Below, piece by piece: positions 26,471-33,711 of a stretch of DNA of 33,711 nt; positions within the stretch are counted from its first letter, which is position 1, and every line of letters starts with the position of its first letter. The translations under genes and the position numbers were made by a program. Origin of the DNA: Planctomycetota bacterium (GTDB lineage: Bacteria; Planctomycetota; Phycisphaerae; Sedimentisphaerales; Anaerobacaceae); NCBI GenBank assembly GCA_014384025.1, contig JACNGQ010000079.1, positions 1 to 33,711 of the forward strand. The letters are read 5' to 3'. The notes beneath the pieces are model-generated. The model was not told the DNA's origin and made no database searches. It saw only the letters and a list, made by a program, of their open reading frames with translations.

Positions 26471-26578
26471 TTCAACACCAAACACCAAATCTTTGATCTC
26501 AAACCGTATCATATCATATTACTGTTGCTAAGCAAGCTATTTAATGTTTCCCCCACCAAGTTTTGCAAGCCGAAACAA

Positions 26579-26638
26579 CCGTCATTTTGAGCGAAGCCGA
26601 GAAATCTATTTGAAGAACTATCGTGCAGCGATTCCTCA
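26579..26638. repeat. Possible dispersed repeat of the GTCATTCTGAGCGAAG type
   Basis: The segment GTCATTTTGAGCGAAGCCGA followed by GAAATCT resembles a short non-coding repeat that I remember from many environmental bacterial genomes (GTCATTCTGAGCGAAG.. AATCT). Only one copy is seen in the window, so the call rests on memory and not on a second copy here. No matching inverted arm is intact. Confidence 0.4.
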
Positions 26639-26655
26639 ATTTTGCATTTTTCATT

Positions 26656-27141
26656 TTAATTTTTAATTTTCATGATGTGCTCTAGAAGTCCGCCGTCCTT
26701 GATAATCTCAAGCGCAAAATCCGGCAAAGGATTAAAGCTGATATCAATACCGGCTGTTTTGTTTTTAATCAGGCCATTTTTGTAATCGATCTCAACTTCA
26801 TCGCCGTCGTTGATTTTCTCAACTGCCTCCGCCGATTCAATCAGATAAAAGCCGTTATTGATGGCATTGCGATAGAAGATTCGCGCAAACGTTTTTGCGA
26901 TAACGTTCTGCACCTTCACCCCGCGAATGGCCCAGATCGCATGCTCTCTCGATGAGCCGCAGCCGAAATCATCACCTGCCACTATCACGTCACCTTCTTT
27001 GACCTTCTTAACGAACTCCTTGTCCAAGTTCTCAAGACAATGACTCGCCAATTCCATCTCATCATCAGTATTCAAGTATCTGGCCGGAATTATCTCATCC
27101 GTATTTATATGATCTCGTTTGTAAACATGCGCTACACTCAT
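26656..27141 (-). CDS. leuD: 3-isopropylmalate dehydratase small subunit
   Basis: 161 residues, normal for the stand-alone LeuD swivel subunit. It pairs with LeuC to isomerise 2-isopropylmalate to 3-isopropylmalate. Motifs: [16 protein letters not shown] at the N-terminus, [13 protein letters not shown] in the substrate loop, and [20 protein letters not shown] before the ATG (complement strand) supports the start. Unlike in most leu operons it is not next to leuC: a phosphatase and two small membrane protein genes lie between. The gap to the phosphatase gene upstream is 59 bases, so it may still be on the leuA transcript. Confidence 0.93.
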   Translation of the reverse strand: MSVAHVYKRDHINTDEIIPARYLNTDDEMELASHCLENLDKEFVKKVKEGDVIVAGDDFGCGSSREHAIWAIRGVKVQNVIAKTFARIFYRNAINNGFYLIESAEAVEKINDGDEVEIDYKNGLIKNKTAGIDISFNPLPDFALEIIKDGGLLEHIMKIKN

Positions 27142-27200
27142 TTTTATAACCTCACCTAAAAGTTTAATTTCGTATTTCTTATTTTCTAATCATAGCCTAT

Positions 27201-28610
27201 TTATGGCCAATCCAGGTCTTTTTCTGTTAAAGTCTCACCTGTTGTCACCGGCATTATATCCCACAGTGGGCCGGAAGTTTTCGGTCTGAGCCTGTCGATA
27301 TATCTTAGATTTTCTTTCGGCACTCCGGTCACTCCGGCAGGACTGTCCAAAAGCCCGCGCAACGCACCTAATGTAGTATAGAGTATGCGTCGTCCTTGAT
27401 GAGGCTCACCGAGCCGGTCAAAAAACTCCAAACGTGCACTTGCCGGTTTTTTTATTGTATCTAAGGTAATCAGTCCGAAGCCCCGGGAATACCCTTTGTC
27501 ACGTTCCGCCTTGGTGTTCCAAAGCTGACCCGCCATCCACTCATGCAGGTCGTAGCCGCCCCACGATTCCTTTGGCCGCACCGCAATTTTACACGTGTGC
27601 TGGTCGCCGCCCAACAGAATAACACCGGGTACTTTGTTCGAAGCTATGTGTTTCACAAGAGCATCGTACTCGTATGTGAAGGTGTGGTTCCAGGCTTCCG
27701 GCCCACCGCAGTTCCAGCTGCTGCCGGAGACGGGGAACTTGAAAACCGCCTGCGAGCTTGCAATCGAACTCTTCAGCCAGGCGAGCTGTTCTCTGCCAAG
27801 CATCGTTTTAGCAGGCCCATCAGGGTCACTATTGACAGAGCGGTGATACCGAACGTCCATGAGGAAGAACTCGGCCCCTCCGACTGTAAAACGTGTCCAG
27901 ATACCGGGATTTCGTACGGCCTGTGATTTCGGGTTGGGCCAAATCTCGTTAAAGGTCTTAAGAGAACGCTCCTTGCCCGGCTGGGTGTGGTCTGAATTGT
28001 CTATACCGTAATCATGATCGTCCCAGACAGCGTAAATCGGTGTCGAAGCTCCGAAAGCGTGGAAATATCGATCTGCACGGTATTCAAGGTACATCCTGCG
28101 CTGCTTGGCAGGCTCGGTATTATCCGAGTAGATATTGTCGCCCATCAGGATAAAAAGATCGGGCTTCTTGGCCTCGACGGCTTTCCATATGTCCTGAGCG
28201 CCGCTCCCTCTCAAAGAATGGCCGAAGCCGACTCGAATAATACCCGGCTCCAAAGCACGGCTAAACGTAGTGATTTCCTGCCGAACGTCACTGCCCTGTT
28301 CCTTATTGTCCAGAAACACGCTATAGCTATAGGTGGTTTTGGGCGAAAGATCCCTTACCTCCGCGCTGCCGCAAAAGTTATTGTCCTCTACAAGGCGAAT
28401 CGTTTCTGAAACAATCGTCCTGCCCTTGGAGAAAAAGCGTACCTGCATCTTACACGGCCCGTCGGCCCGAACCCATATCCGGGTACTGGTATCTGTAGTG
28501 TGCCCGATCATAGGGCCGTGACTAAGCACATGTGCTTGCCCCGGCCAGGCTGGCACCATACAGAAAAACACCACCGCCGTAATTATATTTTTTTTATTCG
28601 TCATTTTCAT
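27201..28610 (-). CDS. Exported PhoD-like phosphatase/phosphodiesterase
   Basis: 469 residues. A signal peptide (about 1-26, IITAVVFFCMVPAWPGQA) is followed by an N-terminal beta domain (GPMIGHTTDTSTRIWVRA) and a PhoD-type metallophosphatase core: LFILMGDNIYSD, AVWDDHDYGIDN and GVILLGGDQHTC supply the metal-binding Asp, Asn and His residues. PhoD enzymes release phosphate from phosphomono- and diesters outside the cytoplasm. Substrate is not readable; relatives vary widely. It lies between leuC and leuD on the same strand with short gaps, but has no evident link to leucine synthesis. Confidence 0.85.
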   Translation of the reverse strand: MKMTNKKNIITAVVFFCMVPAWPGQAHVLSHGPMIGHTTDTSTRIWVRADGPCKMQVRFFSKGRTIVSETIRLVEDNNFCGSAEVRDLSPKTTYSYSVFLDNKEQGSDVRQEITTFSRALEPGIIRVGFGHSLRGSGAQDIWKAVEAKKPDLFILMGDNIYSDNTEPAKQRRMYLEYRADRYFHAFGASTPIYAVWDDHDYGIDNSDHTQPGKERSLKTFNEIWPNPKSQAVRNPGIWTRFTVGGAEFFLMDVRYHRSVNSDPDGPAKTMLGREQLAWLKSSIASSQAVFKFPVSGSSWNCGGPEAWNHTFTYEYDALVKHIASNKVPGVILLGGDQHTCKIAVRPKESWGGYDLHEWMAGQLWNTKAERDKGYSRGFGLITLDTIKKPASARLEFFDRLGEPHQGRRILYTTLGALRGLLDSPAGVTGVPKENLRYIDRLRPKTSGPLWDIMPVTTGETLTEKDLDWP

Positions 28611-28658
28611 AACAAACGAAAATCATGTTATCAACCTGCCCAAATATTCTCGCACTGA

Positions 28659-28817
28659 TTACCTTGATTCAGTCTGTTGATCAGTAGCAGGTGGCCCCCA
28701 GCTCTTATCCGGCCCGAGTGCAAAACCAAGAATTACAAGTAAAATGAATGCGGCTATGCAAGCAATCAATATGATATACTTGTACTTTCTGATTTTTCCC
28801 AAGAAAGACTTAGCCAT
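28659..28817 (-). CDS. Single-helix small membrane protein (52 residues)
   Basis: A short gene not found by length-based gene calling. It starts MAKSFLGKIRKYKY, has one membrane helix (about residues 15-36, IILIACIAAFILLVILGFAL) and a short polar tail ending TDQQTESR. GAGGTGAG directly before the ATG is a strong ribosome binding site. It follows the next small membrane gene by 31 bases and precedes the phosphatase gene by 48. No family is recognised; basic N-terminus and one helix suggest the N-terminus faces the cytoplasm. Confidence 0.7.
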   Translation of the reverse strand: MAKSFLGKIRKYKYIILIACIAAFILLVILGFALGPDKSWGPPATDQQTESR

Positions 28818-28848
28818 AACTCACCTCATCTGCTCTGATAATTCGGAT

Positions 28849-29100
28849 TTACTGATTATTCTTCTTTTCTTCTTCCAGCTTTTTTTGGACTTCGTATTTG
28901 ATATACCTCTGAGTATATTGATACCAGTTGCCAGACGCGCCTATTACCAGCAATAGTACCGTCAGTGCCTGAAACAGCATAAGACCCGTACTTGTTCTGT
29001 CGCCGATGATCATCAAAATCAAAGTCACAAGGCTGCACACCGCCGAAACGGTAAACAAAATCGCAAAAATGTTTGTTGGTTTCTTTTCTTTCTTCATCAT
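28849..29100 (-). CDS. Two-helix small membrane protein (83 residues)
   Basis: After a basic start (MMKKEKKPTN) come two membrane helices (about 11-33 and 40-58), then a charged C-terminal tail (KYEVQKKLEEEKKNNQ) likely to be helical. GAGGAAGGA just upstream of the paired ATGs favours a start at 29100; an in-frame upstream codon at 29127 would run through this site. Both ends probably face the cytoplasm. No family is recognised. It sits between leuC (176-base AT-rich gap) and the 52-residue membrane protein. Confidence 0.65.
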   Translation of the reverse strand: MMKKEKKPTNIFAILFTVSAVCSLVTLILMIIGDRTSTGLMLFQALTVLLLVIGASGNWYQYTQRYIKYEVQKKLEEEKKNNQ

Positions 29101-29276
29101 AAATCCTTCCTCATATAACCATTCCAATTTATTATTAAAAATCGAAACTCAAATTTATCTTTTCCCCTTAAATATTAATACGCATGAAACAAAAAAAAAT
29201 TCATACTGCCGTTTCTTTAAATCACTTTTGAATTTTACTTTGTCATTTTGCATTTTAATAGTTGATATTTAATTTC

Positions 29277-30539
29277 TCATAAATGCTTTCTTGGATCAGT
29301 TAACTTTCCTGCTATTGCGCTTGCCGCCGCCGTTGCCGGGCTGGCCAAATAAACCTTGCTCTCCGGATGCCCCATCCTTCCGACGAAGTTCCTGTTGGTT
29401 GTACTGACACACTTTTCACCGGATGCTAAGATACCCATAAATCCGCCTAAACACGCCCCGCACGTCGGGGCGGATATTACACAGCCCGCCTCGTAAAATA
29501 TATCGACCAGGCCTTCGTCTATCGCCTGCTTCCAGATAACCGGCGTCGCCGGCACAATCAGCGTTCGGATGGCCACCTGTTTACCTTTGAGTATTTTCGC
29601 CGCGATGCGAAGGTCTTCGATTCGCCCATTCGTACAACTTCCGATATACGCCTGGTCCATTTTTTTGCCGGCACATTCTCCGATAGGCACACCGCCGCTC
29701 GGCAAATGCGGCAGAGCAACCATCGGCTCGATGGCTGAGCAGTCAAACACTTCGGTCACCTCGTATTTCGCATCAGAGTCGGATTCATAAACAGTATAGT
29801 CTGTTTTATCTTTCAGGTGCTCGTCGAGATATTGTTTTGTAGTTTCGTCAAAACCGATTATACCGCTCTTCGCTCCGGCCTCGATGGCCATATTCGTTAT
29901 AGTCATTCGCGCTTCCATCGACATATCACAAAGGGCCGGCCCGACAAATTCCATCGCCTTATAAAGCGCCCCGTCCGTGCCGATTCGTGCGATAACCGCG
30001 AGAACAACGTCTTTGCTGTAAACACCCGCCCCGAGCGAGCCGTTAAGGACAAACTTCATTGAGGCCGGCACCTTGAACCATAACTGCCCGGTCGCTATCG
30101 CCGCCGCAGCATCTGTTGAGCCGATACCCGTGCTGAACGCCGCAAACGCCCCGTATGTGCATGTATGCGAATCGGAGCCGATGATAACTTCGCCCGGCCG
30201 GATATGACCCTGCTCCGGCAGCAGCGCATGACATACCCCGGCCCTGCCGAGCTTGTAGTAATATTTTATTTTGTGCCGTCTCGCCCAGCCGTCGAGCCGC
30301 TTATGAAGCTCAGCGCTTTTAATGTCCTTGGCCGGCTGAAAATGGTCCGGCGTCACAACGATTTTTTCCGCATCGAAAACCTTATCGATACCCTTTTCTT
30401 CCAGCATCGAAATAGCCGGCGGCGTCGTAACGTCGTGGCACATCACAATATCAATCTTAGCATCCACAAGCTCGCCCGGCATAACTTTATCTTTACCGGC
30501 CGACCTTGCTAAAATTTTCTCTGTTATTGTCATACCCAT
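29277..30539 (-). CDS. leuC: 3-isopropylmalate dehydratase large subunit
   Basis: 420 residues, the shorter LeuC/HacA type shared with archaea and many anaerobes. It carries the 4Fe-4S cluster of isopropylmalate isomerase: [19 protein letters not shown] and CGACLGG contain the three cysteine ligands. It works with LeuD, in the second step of leucine synthesis. It follows leuA by 38 bases, so both are on one transcript. Start at 30539 (MGMTITEK) or ATG 30533; ribosome binding site GAAAGAG is modest. The related homoaconitase function is less likely given leuA and leuB in the window. Confidence 0.93.
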   Translation of the reverse strand: MGMTITEKILARSAGKDKVMPGELVDAKIDIVMCHDVTTPPAISMLEEKGIDKVFDAEKIVVTPDHFQPAKDIKSAELHKRLDGWARRHKIKYYYKLGRAGVCHALLPEQGHIRPGEVIIGSDSHTCTYGAFAAFSTGIGSTDAAAAIATGQLWFKVPASMKFVLNGSLGAGVYSKDVVLAVIARIGTDGALYKAMEFVGPALCDMSMEARMTITNMAIEAGAKSGIIGFDETTKQYLDEHLKDKTDYTVYESDSDAKYEVTEVFDCSAIEPMVALPHLPSGGVPIGECAGKKMDQAYIGSCTNGRIEDLRIAAKILKGKQVAIRTLIVPATPVIWKQAIDEGLVDIFYEAGCVISAPTCGACLGGFMGILASGEKCVSTTNRNFVGRMGHPESKVYLASPATAAASAIAGKLTDPRKHL

Positions 30540-30577
30540 AACTTTTTTACTCTTTCATTATTTGAAGTTCACAACTC

Positions 30578-32143
30578 TCAAAGTTCCACTTTTACTTCCG
30601 TCTCCGGGCCTTTATTCTGTGCCGAGACCATTTTGTTGATGGCATCGATATAAGCCTTCGCACTGCTTTCGATGATATCTGTCGAAATACCCCGGCCGAT
30701 GAAGGTCCTGCCGTCCTCTGTAATGCTGACGGTCGCTTCGCCGAGCGCTTCTTTGCCGCTTGTGACAGCTCTGATCGAATAATTTTCGAGCTTAGGCGAT
30801 AGACCCGTAGCTTCCCTTATAGCCTCATAAGCCGCATCCACCGGCCCGTCACCGCAGGCCGCCGCCTGCCGGGTTTCGTCTTTCGTCTTAATCTTGACGC
30901 TCGCGGTCGGCAGCGTACCGGTCCCGCAGGCCACGTGCAGATACTCCAGCTTGTAAATCTGCTCGACAATGCGGATTTCGTCGTTGATTAACACTGTTAA
31001 ATCTTCGTCGAAGACCTCTTTTTTCTTATCGGCTATCTCCAGAAATCTTTCGTACGCGTGTTCGATTTCCTGCCTGGTGAGCTTGAAGCCGAGTTGCTTG
31101 CATCTATCGACAAATCCGTGCCGGCCGGTATGCCTGCCTAGGACCATTCGCGAGCCGCCCAGCCCGATGCTCTCGGGCGTCATAATCTCATACGTCGTGC
31201 GCTCCTTCAAAACTCCATCGACATGTACTCCAGCTTCGTGAGCGAAGGCGTTGGCACCGACTATGGCCTTGTTCGGCTGAATGACAAAACCTGTAAGCCG
31301 CGAAACCATACGACTGGTGCGACAGATTTCCTTCGTATTGATATTAGTGGACAAACCGCCCGTAGTTAGCGATACAAAAAAGTCCGCTCTCGTGCGGATG
31401 CCCATAGCTATTTCCTCGAGCGCTGCGTTACCCGCCCTTTCGCCAAGGCCGTTCACCGTGCATTCGACCTGGCGGGCGCCATTTCGCACGCCGGCTAATG
31501 AATTCGCCACCGCCATCCCCAGATCGTTGTGGCAGTGCGTGCTTATAATGCATTTGTCTATGCCGGGCACGTCAGATTTGAGCTTCGCGATGATTTTGCC
31601 GTATTCGTACGGCAAAATATAGCCGACGGTGTCGGGTATATTCAGCGTCGTCGCTCCGGCTTCTATAACCGCCGCTAATACTTCAATCAGAAATGGCATC
31701 TCGCTCCTGCACGCGTCTTCCGGCGAGAATTCTACGTCATCGACGAAATTCTTCGCACACTGCACAGCGGCGACCGCCATTTTCAGGACCTCATCCGGCT
31801 TCTTTTTGAGCTTGTGCTCCATGTGGACTGGCGAGGTGGCGATAAATGTGTGTATTCGCTTGTTTTTGGCCGGGGCTACCGCCTTTCCGGCCGCCTCGAT
31901 ATCACCTTCGTTCGCACGGGCAAGGCCGGCTATCACCGGGCCTCGGACCTGCTCTGCAATGAGGCGGGTCGCATCGAACTGGGCCGGACTGGATACTGGA
32001 AAGCCCGCTTCGATGATGTCAACGCCCAAAATCTTCAATTGCTGGGCTATTTCGAGCTTTTCAGCTATCGAAAGAGAAGCGCCAGGCGACTGCTCGCCGT
32101 CCCGTAAGGTGGTGTCGAAAATTAATACTTTTTCTTCGGACAT
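30578..32143 (-). CDS. leuA: 2-isopropylmalate synthase
   Basis: 521 residues. Condenses acetyl-CoA with 2-oxoisovalerate, the committed step of leucine synthesis. N-terminal TIM barrel with LIFDTTLRDGEQSPG (metal and substrate site), STHCHNDLGMAVAN (His ligands) and VNGLGERAGNAALEE; the linker and C-terminal regulatory domain (from about residue 390, with GDGPVDAAYEAI and ISTDIIESSAKAYIDA) is present, so leucine feedback is likely. Start set at ATG 32143 with TTGGAG 9 bases upstream; the longer frame would begin at the TTG that overlaps this site. A 236-base leader with a Leu-rich ORF precedes the gene. Confidence 0.94.
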   Translation of the reverse strand: MSEEKVLIFDTTLRDGEQSPGASLSIAEKLEIAQQLKILGVDIIEAGFPVSSPAQFDATRLIAEQVRGPVIAGLARANEGDIEAAGKAVAPAKNKRIHTFIATSPVHMEHKLKKKPDEVLKMAVAAVQCAKNFVDDVEFSPEDACRSEMPFLIEVLAAVIEAGATTLNIPDTVGYILPYEYGKIIAKLKSDVPGIDKCIISTHCHNDLGMAVANSLAGVRNGARQVECTVNGLGERAGNAALEEIAMGIRTRADFFVSLTTGGLSTNINTKEICRTSRMVSRLTGFVIQPNKAIVGANAFAHEAGVHVDGVLKERTTYEIMTPESIGLGGSRMVLGRHTGRHGFVDRCKQLGFKLTRQEIEHAYERFLEIADKKKEVFDEDLTVLINDEIRIVEQIYKLEYLHVACGTGTLPTASVKIKTKDETRQAAACGDGPVDAAYEAIREATGLSPKLENYSIRAVTSGKEALGEATVSITEDGRTFIGRGISTDIIESSAKAYIDAINKMVSAQNKGPETEVKVEL

Positions 32144-32295
32144 CTGCTTTTTCTCCAAATTTTCTTATTGCTGACTAAAGCCAAATTATGCCCCAGACAG
32201 CGTAAAATTGCCACGAATTATTTATTTTAACGCATAATCCGAGCGGTTTGTGGTTAAAAACGAATGATTATAATAGATTTTTGTTGGGGGTATAT

Positions 32296-32379
32296 TTATT
32301 GCGCCTTGCGGCGCAGTAGCAGCAGGCTAAGGCTGATTGCCGTAGCAAAAGAAGAACGATTTATGCAAACTCTATTCAT
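32296..32379 (-). CDS. Candidate leucine leader peptide upstream of leuA
   Basis: A 27-codon ORF (MNRVCINRSSFATAI, then SLSLLLLRRKAQ, stop TAA) lies 152 bases before leuA. Five of six consecutive codons from CTT to CTG are Leu (CTT AGC CTG CTG CTA CTG), unlike nearby sequence. This is the hallmark of ribosome-mediated control of leu genes, as in enteric leuL. Its ATG begins 8 bases after a near-perfect -10, so the mRNA may be leaderless. A hairpin starts within the last Leu codon. A classical terminator between it and leuA was not found, so the mechanism is open. The frame extends upstream to 32550 without good support. Confidence 0.55.
   Translation of the reverse strand: MNRVCINRSSFATAISLSLLLLRRKAQ
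32300..32315 (-). promoter_or_regulatory. GNRA-type hairpin after the Leu codon run
   Basis: On the - strand TGCGCC-GCAA-GGCGCA forms a perfect 6-bp stem with a GCAA tetraloop. It begins in the last Leu codon of the leader ORF and ends one codon before its stop codon. A ribosome stalled on the Leu codons would block its folding. No T-run follows. Confidence 0.5.
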
Positions 32380-32386
32380 AGACATT

Positions 32387-32415
32387 ATTATATATCGGAT
32401 ATATCCTTTTGTAAA
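32387..32415 (-). promoter_or_regulatory. Sigma-70-type promoter for the leuA leader
   Basis: Read on the - strand: TTTACA (32415-32410), a 17-base spacer, and TATAAT (32392-32387). This is 5 of 6 and 6 of 6 to consensus. The expected start point (about 32380-32379) falls on the ATG of the Leu-rich leader ORF. Upstream 32416-32494 separates it from the zinc-ribbon membrane protein gene; nothing else is seen there, and the rest of the leader (32144-32295) holds only an imperfect hairpin at 32200-32233. Confidence 0.7.
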
Positions 32416-32494
32416 TCCTTTTTTTATAAAAATTTCCCAGAAATAAATAGAGTCAATCGGTAAACCACTGTAGTTTTTGAGTATTTGGTTCAGT

Positions 32495-33460
32495 TTAGCT
32501 GCTGCGCCAGGAGGCGGACAGGATTTCTTCCGGTTTTGGCTCGGGGGCAACTTGTTCGGGAGATTGTCCCTCGGGTATTGTTGTTAGCATTTCGATAGAG
32601 CGGTCCTTTGGGATAAATTCTTTTATAAAGTGGTTCGAATGGTACACGGTCAAAACTTTTTCGAGGGCCAGTATGATACCGAGTAATACCACTACGGGGA
32701 TATTTTCCGCTATGCCGGATATTGCGGCAATCGATGCGGTGATTACAAGAACCATCAGATAAGTTTCCGTTATGGCGTCAGCGATTCCGAGGAGAGGATG
32801 GCCGGTGTAAAAATAGCCGCCGCCTGGATAGATGACTGAAATCCTTCTGGTTTGCTCTTTGTTCTTGAAATCAAGTGAACAGGTCGGGCAGATGTACTGG
32901 TCTTTAATGAGTGTATTCGTGCAGCGAGGACAAAGGTGCGTCCTTTCTAATGTTGGGCTTGTCTGACCTTCGAGAGGCATCTGCTGGAGCATGGACTTGA
33001 TTTTTTTGTTTTCTGCGAGGTAGAAAAATTTCTCCTTTTTTCCATTTTTATATTCTGCCACGAGGTTGCGGCCTTTGATGATGATACTCCGGCAGTCGGC
33101 ATATAGTATCTGGGCTATCGAGTTTCGATATGAGATGTCGTATTTTGTTGGAATATGGAAAACGCGTTCGTTGGTGAAGATAAATAAGGAGCGTTTAAGA
33201 GAGTAGATAATCCAGCCTGTCAGGAACTGTTCAATGAGAGACGCCGGTGAGCAGCCGGTAGTGACGCAGAGGATTGTTTCATTCTCATGCAGGAACGGCC
33301 TGATAAACGATATTTTTTGCAGCAGCTTTCGCTGGCGTTTTTCTATGGATTGCTTGTAAATGTTCTTATGATTTGTGAACATGAGGTCAGTATTAACGGG
33401 AAGGTTGAACACATCCTGCCTGCTTGAGCTGCTCATTGTATTTTGCATTTCCTGTGTCAT
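32495..33460 (-). CDS. Membrane protein with PH-like, zinc-ribbon and TM2-like parts
   Basis: 321 residues. About 55-160 looks like a bacterial PH-like domain (ETILCVTTGCSP, SLFIFTNERVFHIP, ADCRSIIIKGRN). A zinc ribbon follows (C177, C180, C191, C194; CPRC and CPTC). Then VIYPGGGYFYTGHPLLG, similar to the TM2-domain motif, precedes two helices (about 229-250 and 254-272), and a Pro/Glu-rich tail ends the protein. No catalytic motif is seen, and the role is unknown; such proteins may sense membrane state. AAGGAG before the ATG sets the start. It lies upstream of leuA on the same strand but is separated by the leuA promoter. Confidence 0.65.
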   Translation of the reverse strand: MTQEMQNTMSSSSRQDVFNLPVNTDLMFTNHKNIYKQSIEKRQRKLLQKISFIRPFLHENETILCVTTGCSPASLIEQFLTGWIIYSLKRSLFIFTNERVFHIPTKYDISYRNSIAQILYADCRSIIIKGRNLVAEYKNGKKEKFFYLAENKKIKSMLQQMPLEGQTSPTLERTHLCPRCTNTLIKDQYICPTCSLDFKNKEQTRRISVIYPGGGYFYTGHPLLGIADAITETYLMVLVITASIAAISGIAENIPVVVLLGIILALEKVLTVYHSNHFIKEFIPKDRSIEMLTTIPEGQSPEQVAPEPKPEEILSASWRSS

Positions 33461-33616
33461 TTGATTTGCTCCTTAAAATTCTGATATTGTCAGTATTGGC
33501 ATTATCGGCAGCAATCCAACGCAGCTTAATTGAGACTTCGGAGGGGATTGAAATATGGCATAAGAACAGAGGTATTATGGGTCCCAGTGAGATACACTTC
33601 TTTTTTTTGCCCTTGA

Positions 33617-33702
33617 AATTGGGTTTGAATTGGGTTTGAATTGGCTTTAATTGGGTTTGTTTTGGCTTAAATTGGCTTTGAATTGGGTTTGAATTGGCTT
33701 TG
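33617..33702. repeat. Eight imperfect 11-bp tandem repeats, AATTGG(G/C)TTTG
   Basis: Units begin at 33617, 33628, 33639, 33649, 33660, 33670, 33681 and 33692; six have 11 bases and two have 10. The sixth or seventh base alternates G/C in the order G, G, C, G, C, C, G, C. The array ends nine bases before the window edge (TTTTTCCAC), so it may continue. The rest of the gap (33461-33616) has no gene that I can support. Confidence 0.85.
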
Positions 33703-33711
33703 TTTTTCCAC

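Noticed and set aside
32200-32233. Imperfect hairpin GCGTAAAAT/ATTTTAACGC in the leuA leader, considered as attenuator terminator
   Set aside because: It is AT-rich with a bulge and a 15-base loop and has no U-tract after it.
32267-32272. TATAAT on the - strand between the leader ORF and leuA
   Set aside because: No acceptable -35 lies 16-18 bases upstream; the promoter at 32387-32415 is much better.
32416-32550. Longer version of the Leu-rich leader ORF starting at 32550
   Set aside because: It would overlap the end of the upstream gene and precede the strong promoter; the extra residues are low-complexity.

Overview
The window looks like chromosomal DNA of a planctomycete, most like the anaerobic Phycisphaerae/Sedimentisphaerales type. 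The clues are the gene families and not any marker gene: a DUF1080/ThuA protein, a Tat-exported Gfo/Idh oxidoreductase and sulfatase, an H-X9-DG pseudopilin, LamG modules joined to membrane signalling proteins, a BlaI/M56 pair, and ECF sigma genes each followed by a one-helix membrane protein. No rRNA, tRNA, CRISPR array, integrase or transposase was seen.

Layout. From 1 to 20.5 kb nearly all genes lie on the + strand; from 20.7 to 33.5 kb nearly all lie on the - strand. A bidirectional terminator (20498-20528) separates the two blocks. The + block holds: a 5'-truncated tandem-DUF1080/ThuA protein; a BlaI repressor with a BlaI-type operator in front of it; a 1518-residue M56 (BlaR1-like) protein ending in LamG; a Gfo/Idh oxidoreductase; a small cupin (- strand) divergent from an HD-domain protein; purC and an MFS transporter; ECF sigma 1 with a LolA-like/LamG membrane protein; an exported transglutaminase-like protein; two small proteins; a membrane-anchored creatininase homologue; and ECF sigma 2 with a second membrane partner.

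The - block is built around leucine biosynthesis. leuA and leuC are adjacent. leuD follows after two small membrane proteins and a PhoD-like phosphatase. leuB lies further on, past two pseudopilins (one on the opposite strand) and a sulfatase. After leuB come a frameshifted four-helix-bundle (23S-IVP family) gene, a TGS-domain GTPase and a small Cys-rich DUF6485 protein. At the far end is a PH-like/zinc-ribbon membrane protein, then 11-bp tandem repeats that run almost to the window edge.

How it fits together. Three separate envelope-signalling modules (BlaI/M56 and two ECF sigma/membrane-protein pairs) share a logic: a regulator gene is followed at once by a membrane protein with a large outer part, and two of the three outer parts end in LamG. 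Around them are enzymes of the 3-keto-glycoside type (DUF1080, ThuA, Gfo/Idh) and a sulfatase, which suggests glycan sensing and use. The most interesting unlisted element is upstream of leuA: a near-consensus promoter and, starting at its expected +1, a 27-codon ORF with five Leu codons in six positions. This looks like a leucine-responsive leader peptide, possibly on a leaderless transcript.
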